Source: Melieria omissa
Lineage: Eukaryota; Arthropoda; Insecta; Diptera; Ulidiidae
Direction: 5' to 3'
Length of the DNA: 64,000 bases
Assembly (NCBI GenBank): GCA_963971225.1
Contig: OZ020267.1
Location: 31,913,298 to 31,977,297 of the forward strand
Position 1 is the first letter of the stretch, and every line of letters begins with the position of its first letter. The notes under the pieces are model-generated. The model was not told the DNA's origin and made no database searches. It saw nothing but the letters and a program-made list of their open reading frames with translations. Made by a program: the position numbers and the translations under genes. Shown here one piece after another: positions 57,190 through 64,000 of the stretch.

Positions 57190-58890
57190 TTTTCTTCTTT
57201 CATAAATATCATTATCTGATGTTATCACATGTCATTCTATATTATCTTATCATCTCATCACATCACATTCTATCGCATCATCATCATAATTTAATTTTAT
57301 CTCATCTTATCACTTCATCTAATCACCTCACAACCTCACCTCATCGCTCATCTCATCTTAAAGTCGTGTTATCCCATCTCATCCCATTTCATCATCATCA
57401 TCCTACCTGATCTCATACTCTCATTTCATCTTATCTCATCTTCTCATTTTTCCTCATCTTATCATCTTTTCATAATCAACATCTTAATTAATTAATTCTT
57501 CTTTTCTTATCTCGTCTCATCATCTCATCATGAGATATCTCATCATCTCATCCTATCTCATCTCGTATCAACGTCATCATAATTTCATGTTATCTTATCT
57601 CATCTCTTATCGTCATCCTATCTGATTACATAATCTCCTCTTATCTCACCTCATCCTATGTCACTTCATATTGTCTCATATCAACATCATCATCATTTCA
57701 TGTCATACTAACTCATCTTATATCAACATCTCATCTCATCATCCTATCTCATCTCGAATTATCTTATATCAACATCTCATCTCATCATCCTATCTCATCT
57801 CGAATTATCTTATATCAACATCTCATCCTATGTCATCACATCTCATCTCATCATCATCCTACCTCATCTCATATCATATCCTCATTTTTCTTCACCCCAT
57901 CATATTGTCTCATATCAACATTATCATCATTTTATCCTATGTCATCTCATCTCATCATCATCCTGCCTGATCTCATAAACTCATATCATATTCTCATTTT
58001 TCTTCAGCTAATCATCCAATCGAATTAACATCTTATCTCAAATCATCTCATATTATCTCATATCAACATCATCGTCATTTTATCCAATGTCGTCTCGTCT
58101 CATCTCATCTCATCTCATATCATATCATCTCATCTCATCTCATCTCATCTCATCTCATCTCATCTCATCTCATCTCATCTCATCTCATCTCAACTCATCG
58201 TCATCATCCTAACTCGTCTTATAAACTCATCTCATCTTATCTCATCCCTAATTTTTCCTAACCTTATCATCTCATGTCATTATGAACAACTCATGTCATC
58301 TCATCTCATCATCTCATTCTATCTCATCTCATCTTCTTATCTCAGCCTATCTCATATTATCTCATATCAACATAATCGTCATACCTCATCTCATATTATC
58401 ATCTTATCTCATCTCATCTTATCTCAACCTCTCATTTTTCATTACGTTATCATCTCATTTCATTATCAACATCTATTCTCATCTCATCTTGTCTCAAACT
58501 CTCTTCCAATCTCATATCACTTGTATAAGATCATTATCCTGTCTCATTATTATTGGAACATCATCATCATATCATCTTATCTCATCTCACTTCATCTCAT
58601 CCCACATCATCTCATTGCATCTCATCTCATATTATGTGTATCTCATCATCTCAACATCATCATTTCATCGTATCTTATATCAGCTTATCTCATCTCATCT
58701 CATCTCATCTCATCTCATCTCATCCTATCTCATCTCATCATCATCTGAGCATCATCAACATTTGATCTCATCTCACCTCATCTCATCATCTCATCTCATA
58801 AATACCTCTTCTTATCTTAATTCATCTCGTATCAATTTCTCTTATCATCATTATGATCATCATCATCTCCTCTCTCTTTCCATCTCAACA
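57190..58890 (+). repeat. (CTCAT)n degenerate pentanucleotide array
   Basis: About 1.7 kb of CTCAT/CATCT words with frequent CATCAT and TTATC variants; a nearly pure core at about 58096-58190. Longer units recur, for example a ~57-bp block (ATATCAACATCTCATCTCAT and following) repeated at about 57721 and 57769. Open frames rich in Ser/His/Ile/Leu here are repeat translations. Confidence 0.95.
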
Positions 58891-59514
58891 ATCTTATTAA
58901 GCTTTTGAACTTAGTGAAAGTCGCGAAAGATCTTGCTTCAAACAGCAATGCAGTAAAATCATTAAAGAACTGAATGAACTAATTTTGACACCCCTGAGCA
59001 TTGTAGTGTTAAAGCTCTCAACTTCAGATAAACATATCTAATCGTCAAATAATTTCATCATCATTACCTAAACTCTGTTCTAACATTCCTCCGAACTATG
59101 ATTAAAAGAAGTCAACCAAAAATATGACTTTACGGTAAATTCATAATCGAATAGTGAGACAGGAATCAGGCATAACTAAAAATCCGGCTGGTACATTTCT
59201 ATCCCTGTTAAAAGGACATACATGTGGTCCAACGCTAACGTTTGGATCGATAATCCTTAAAAGGTAAAGGTAAGGTGATTTTCTATTATCCTTATTGATC
59301 ACCATATAATTATTAAAGATATAGGTAAACATTTTCAATTAGAACTATAACTATATGTATGAGATAATTAACTATAGGATAACTGAAGGATATTATTTTA
59401 TCTTATTTTGCTCCTTTTGCCTGACAAAGTAGGCTCACATCCTTTTAAATTGGCTTACGAACCGTTCCAACTTCGTTTCGAAAACTTTGCTATGTGTTTT
59501 AATCATAAATGAGC

Positions 59515-59528
59515 GCCTAAAAGTATGC
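59515..59528 (-). promoter_or_regulatory. Su(Hw)-like insulator motif, exact copy (pair member 1)
   Basis: GCCTAAAAGTATGC on the plus strand, 63 bp before an exact copy in the other orientation. Confidence 0.65.
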
Positions 59529-59591
59529 TCAAACTATTTATGCGCATTCAAAACATTTGTTCAGTATTAACGTGAGTTCTATTTATTTGTA

Positions 59592-59605
59592 GCATACTTT
59601 TAGGC
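59592..59605 (+). promoter_or_regulatory. Su(Hw)-like insulator motif, exact copy (pair member 2)
   Basis: GCATACTTTTAGGC on the plus strand; with the copy at 59515 it forms a 14-bp inverted pair. Confidence 0.65.
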
Positions 59606-60414
59606 TGGCAATTTCTAAATCCTTGAGTTTTGCTACAGATGTGCTTTAAAATTGCCTTCAATTTAAACATTCAAAACACAGCAAAACACACCTACACAGC
59701 AAGAAGTATTTTTAACACACACGCACACACAACCACGCACACATTTGTACATACAACACCTTCATAGCTACACCTGTGCTTTTAAAATATCAATAGTGGC
59801 ATTCAACTTGAACAAACTTCATTGCATATTTCTCATATTTCTCCCAACTTTCAACTCAACTTTGCCACAGACATAACTCACACCCACACACTCCCACACA
59901 CACACAGTCACAGACATTCTTTCGCTCATACGATTGGCAGCCATTTTGCCTCGAGTTGTTTTAATAAAGCAAATTAGAAATCGAATGTGAAAATTAAGGG
60001 CAATCACCCGCAGCTCGCATCGACTTGTTTACTTTCAATTAATTAATTGTTATTGTAATTTTTTATTTTGTCTGAATTATACATTCCATGCTATGGTCCA
60101 AGTATCGAACAGTGTTGATCAATTATAGTTTAATTATATTGAATTTTGTTATGTGCTGCAAATTTATGCAAAGCAATTTTTAATCAAGCAACATTGTTGA
60201 TGTTGCAGCAGTCAATTTGCGCTTAATTTGTTTTATTGTAATTTAATTTAACTGTTTGATTACATCAGGCAAATAACGGTACTTCATACATACATGGCGA
60301 GCATACAGTTTGCATGATGATGAATAATTTATGGCGATTGTACAATGGTTAGTTTGATTTCCTGTCGCAGTTAACATTTACATAAAGAACAACAAATGTT
60401 TTCATTCGTTGGCT

Positions 60415-60900
60415 ACCTTTGAGACTTAAATTGCCTATGAAAAGACTTCCAACTTTTTGTTCGAAAGTGGCATTAAATTGTTAGTATTTTTCATTCGTTC
60501 ACAAAATTATACATGGAACTCCAACTGATGTAAATCGATTTGAAAAGTTGGCTCTTTATCTCACTGTGGGGCAATGAATGTACAAAGATTCGACCAAAAA
60601 GGGAGTTTAATTTGTATTTGTGGCCACAAAAAGCCATTTTGAGCCTTTTTAACTTGTTTTCATGTGATCTACAAAAAGCTTTCTGTAGATACAGCTTTAC
60701 GGACTCTATCGTTTAAAAAAGGAGTTTAACTTACAATTTATCCACCGAAAAAGCCAACATTTGGTTCCTGTTCTAAGTTGCCTTTCAGACTTGAAGTTTC
60801 TGCAAAAAGGCTCCCAACTTCTCGTTCGGAAGCAGTAAAAATTATCGACACCTTTCACTCGGGTACAAATTTACACATAGAACTCGAACTGCTGACCCAC
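60415..60900 (+). repeat. ~370-bp spaced direct duplication
   Basis: Blocks around 60415-60540 (GAGACTTAAATTGCCT, then CTTCCAACTTTTTGTTCGAA, then ATACATGGAACTCCAACTG) recur at about 60785-60895 (CAGACTTGAAGTTTCT, CTCCCAACTTCTCGTTCGGA, ACACATAGAACTCGAACTG). Confidence 0.7.
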
Positions 60901-62540
60901 AAATTTGACCAAAAATTGAGTTAAACTCGCATTTGTAGATAGGAAGAAGTTATTTACAGCTTCTTTATGGTTTTTAAAGTTATTTAACAAAGTTTTTTGA
61001 GGAAAATAGAGCCAGTGAGCTTGAAAAAAGTAACATGTAGCTTCTCCATTGTGTTCCAAATCGTCGAACGAATCTCTTTTGGGACATTGGGCTAGCTTTG
61101 TTGAGTCAATTGTTGGATCAATACTACAATTCAACTCGAACTTATATATTTGATTTGACGTAGTAGTCCAAGTCATGTGAGAAATCTTGGACCAAAAATA
61201 TAGTCCAATTTGTGAAAAATATCATTTGGACCTTCTTCATTGTGTTCCAAATAGTGTGACAAATCTTTTTTCGAACATGTTGAGTACTTGGATCAAAAAT
61301 AGAGTTTTTGAACTTATATGTCGAAAACGGTCTTTTGGAGCTTCTTCATAGCTGTTCAAATTGTGTGACTAATCTTTTTTGGGACGGCAGGTCAGCTCTG
61401 TTGAGTCTTTGAATCAAAAATATAATTCAACTCGAACCTATAGGCCGAAAAATGTCATTTGGACCTTCTTCATTGTGCTTCCAACAGTGTGACAGATCTT
61501 TTTAAGTAGGCTAACTATGTCGAGTAATTGGATCAAAAATGGAATTCAACTTGAACTTATATGTCGAAAAAGGTCTTTTGGAGCCTGTTCATAGCTGTAC
61601 AAGTCGTGTGACAAATCTTTTTTAGGACAGTAGAGTCACCTCTATTGAGTCTTTGAATCAAAAATGGAGTTCAACTCGAACTTATATGTCGAAAAAGGTC
61701 TTTTGGAGCTTCTTCATAGCTGTAGAAGTCGTGTGACAAATCCTTTTTAGGACAGTGGGGCCAGCTCTATTGAGTCTTTAAATCAAAAATGCAGTTAAAC
61801 TTGAACTTATATGTCGAAAAAGGAATTTTTGAACTTCTTTATAGTTGTAACATACAAGTCGTGTGACAAATTTATTTTGGGACAGTAGGGTCAGCTCTGT
61901 TGAGTCTTTGAATCAAAAATGGAGTTAAACTTCACTTATATATCAAAAAAGGTCTTTTGGAGCTTCTTTATAGCTGTACAAGTTATGTGACAAACCTTTT
62001 TTGGGGCAGTAGGGTCAGCTATGTTGAGTCCTTGGATCAAAAATGGAGTTCAACTCGAACTTATATGTCGAAAAAGGTCTTCTGGAGCTTCTTCATAGCT
62101 GTACAAGTCGTGTGACTAATCTTTTTTTGGGACAGTAGGGTCAGCTCTATTGATTCCTTGGATCAAAAATAAAGTTTTCCCGCACCTGTAGGCGGCAACA
62201 ACTCATTTAAAGCTTCTCAATCGTATTTAAAGTTCTGCAATAAGGGTTTTTTGGAACAGTAGGGCCAGTTTTATTGACTCTTTGGGCCAAAAATCTAGAA
62301 CTCAGACAAGTTTTTCTTCTCAAACGAATAACAAATCCCATGATACAATTTCTTGGGTACAGCAAGACCAGTTCTATTGAGTCCTTGAATTATAAAGTGC
62401 AGTTAAACCAGTACTTGTTGGCTGCAAAAACTGACTTTGAACTTCTCAATTGCGTTCCAAGTTGTCGGCAAGAACTTCAAACCATTCAAAACCCATTTGA
62501 AACTTCCTCATACCAACGTCGAAAGTGAATTTTAAACTTC
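60900..62540 (+). repeat. ~125-bp tandem repeat
   Basis: Units contain ATCAAAAATGGAGTTCAACT, CGAACTTATATGTCGAAAAA, GGTCTTTTGGAGCTTCTTCA, TAGCTGTACAAGTCGTGTGA and GGGACAGTAGGGTCAGCTCT. GAACTTATATGTCG-type landmarks near 61311, 61433, 61552, 61678, 61804, 61930 and 62058 give about 119-128-bp steps. Units at the edges (before about 61190 and after 62180) are more diverged. Confidence 0.88.
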
Positions 62541-62544
62541 TCGT

Positions 62545-63045
62545 GTTCAAAATTGTGTGGTTGGCCCTTTGAAACAACGAAACGTCGTAGTCCAAGGAGC
62601 CAAACGTCGAAACATGCGTAACTTTATTTTGCAGATCTTTCTAGAATTTCTTTCGATATTTTGTCACCAGATGAGCAATCACTGCCCGAAAAATTCGTTG
62701 ATAGAATGTTTGACTATGTATTACAAATATATATTTTTTTTCTGGCAAAATTGTGCAAAGGTCTCACTGCAAAAATGTTCCTTTGAATCTATAATTTTCT
62801 TGGGTTCATGTCGATGCTTTAAAAGAGGTTCTTGAAATCTCTGTTACCAATGAAATCTCAGAACCAATGAAATGCTTTGCTAAATTGAAGGCATTACCTG
62901 CTCTCTGACGCTTTAATTTCAGTAATCTCAAAAAAATATCTTTACTTTTTCAACCATTTTAAACGTGGTTTGTCATTGACTAAAAAAGAGATCAGTAATG
63001 GTCACACAACGAACTTTTGTAGACGGACATGGCATTTATTTTATA
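62545..63045. other. Non-coding gap between arrays
   Basis: AT-rich single-copy DNA; I see no gene, transposon end or motif in it. Confidence 0.4.
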
Positions 63046-63049
63046 TATT

Positions 63050-63945
63050 TTGTTTTTTTATTTTATTTTATTTTAATTTATTTTTTATTTTATTTTTTTC
63101 TGTTTTATTTTATTGTATTTTGTTTATTTTATTTTATTGTATTTTATTTTATTTTCTTTTTATTTATTTTATTTTAATTATTTTATGTTATTTTGTTTAA
63201 ATTTATTTTATTTTGTTTTATTTTATTTCATTTTATTTTATTTTATTTTATTTTATTTTATTTTATTTTATTTTATTTTATTTTATTTTATTTTTATTTT
63301 ATTTTATTGTATTTCATTTTATTTTATTTTATTTTTGTTTTGTTTTATTTTATTTTATTTTATTTGTAGTTAATTAATTTAATTTAATTTTATTTTATTA
63401 TATTTTAATTTATTAATTTATTTTATTTTATTTTATTTTATTTTATTTTATTTTATTTTATTTTATTTTATTTTATTTTATTTTATTTTATTTTATTTTA
63501 TTTTATTTTATTTTATTTTATTTTATTTTATTTTATTTTATTTTATTTTATTGTATTTTATTGTATTTTATTTTATTTTATTTTATTTTATTTTATTTTT
63601 TTTTGTTTTGTTTTATTTTATTTTATTTGTATTTAATTAATTTAATTTTATTTTATTTTATTTTATTTTATTTTAATTTATTTAATTTTTTTATTTTATA
63701 TTATTTTATTTTATTTTATTTTATTTGATTTTATTTTATTTTATTTTATTTTATTTTATTTTAATTTATTTTATTTTATTTTATTTTATTTTATGTTATT
63801 TTATTTTATTTTATTTTATTTTATTTTATTGTATTTTATTTTTATTTTTTTTATTTTATTTTATTTTATTTTAATTTATTTTATTTTATTTTATTTTATT
63901 TTATTTTATTTTATTTATTTTATTTTATTTTAATTTATTTTCCCA
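63050..63945 (+). repeat. (ATTTT)n pentanucleotide array
   Basis: About 900 bp of TTTTA repeats with pure blocks (63217-63290, 63415-63550) and occasional TTTTG, TTTAA and TTAATT variants. Frames encode Phe/Leu/Tyr/Ile repeats and are not genes. Confidence 0.97.
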
Positions 63946-64000
63946 TTTATATTCGAAACTCAAACTTAATTTTCAAAGACCTGATGGAATTGCAGTTCCT

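Larger units (their letters stand above)
58900..60400. other. Single-copy non-coding DNA with paired insulator-like motifs
   Basis: Two exact 14-mer motifs in opposite orientation at 59515 and 59592, CA/CACG tracts (59717-59740, 59879-59905), otherwise AT-rich. No gene supported. Confidence 0.5.

Noticed and set aside
58282..58908. 208-codon frame rich in Ser/His/Ile/Leu
   Set aside because: Translation of the CTCAT array.

Overview
The window reads as nuclear DNA of a higher dipteran, most plausibly a tephritid-like fruit fly. It has CAA/GTT trinucleotide runs, many (CA)n tracts, AT-rich intergenic DNA, and several Tc1/mariner, hAT-like and non-LTR relics. It is almost gene-free. The only host coding sequence I can support is a minus-strand first exon at 1-257, cut by the window edge, encoding a protein with a signal-type hydrophobic segment. 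The only long intact frame is a 754-codon transposase-like ORF (54303-56567, minus) inside a 3,049-bp element with matched termini and an 8-bp target duplication.

The rest is an archipelago of unrelated tandem repeats (each roughly 0.1-3 kb) separated by 1-4 kb of single-copy non-coding DNA. In order: a ~32-bp minisatellite with a ~417-bp higher-order unit (1965-4340); a ~140-bp repeat (6590-9375); a ~123-bp satellite made from the 5' end of a mariner, joined to its decayed transposase (14080-16700 plus, 19440-21090 minus, 40060-42215 plus, with a fragment at 37840-38316); a ~157-bp satellite (23165-25190); a ~93-bp minisatellite present twice (29330-30640 and 50060-51290); a ~330-bp repeat (30700-31690); a ~27-bp array (31860-32895); an ATTGG array with a strand switch (35695-37835, 38317-38580); a ~125-bp array (60900-62300); and long simple arrays (47383-47995, 57190-58890, 63050-63945).

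The most striking signal crosses these categories. The 14-mer GCATACTTTTAGGC (complement GCCTAAAAGTATGC) occurs as isolated copies throughout the window (620, 4561, 11076, 52247, 59515 and 59592 exact; 5665, 19189 and 51572 with one change). It is also the conserved core of two otherwise unrelated arrays, about 21 units at ~140-bp spacing (6684-9354) and about 30 or more units at ~27-bp spacing (31860-32895). As I recall it, this is the binding consensus of the Drosophila insulator zinc-finger protein Su(Hw), and the ~27-bp array resembles an enlarged gypsy-type insulator. The window may therefore be a boundary or insulator-rich regulatory domain rather than inert repeat DNA.

Mobile elements with clear ends: a 742-bp internally deleted mariner (34951-35692, perfect 30-bp inverted repeats, TA duplication), a 573-bp Tc1/mariner relative that keeps only a DNA-binding-domain ORF (43895-44467), and the hAT-like element (54049-57097). 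Non-LTR relics are at 11700-11940 and 44545-46022. No rRNA gene, functional tRNA gene or CRISPR array was seen. Most open frames in the window are products of low-complexity DNA and are not annotated.
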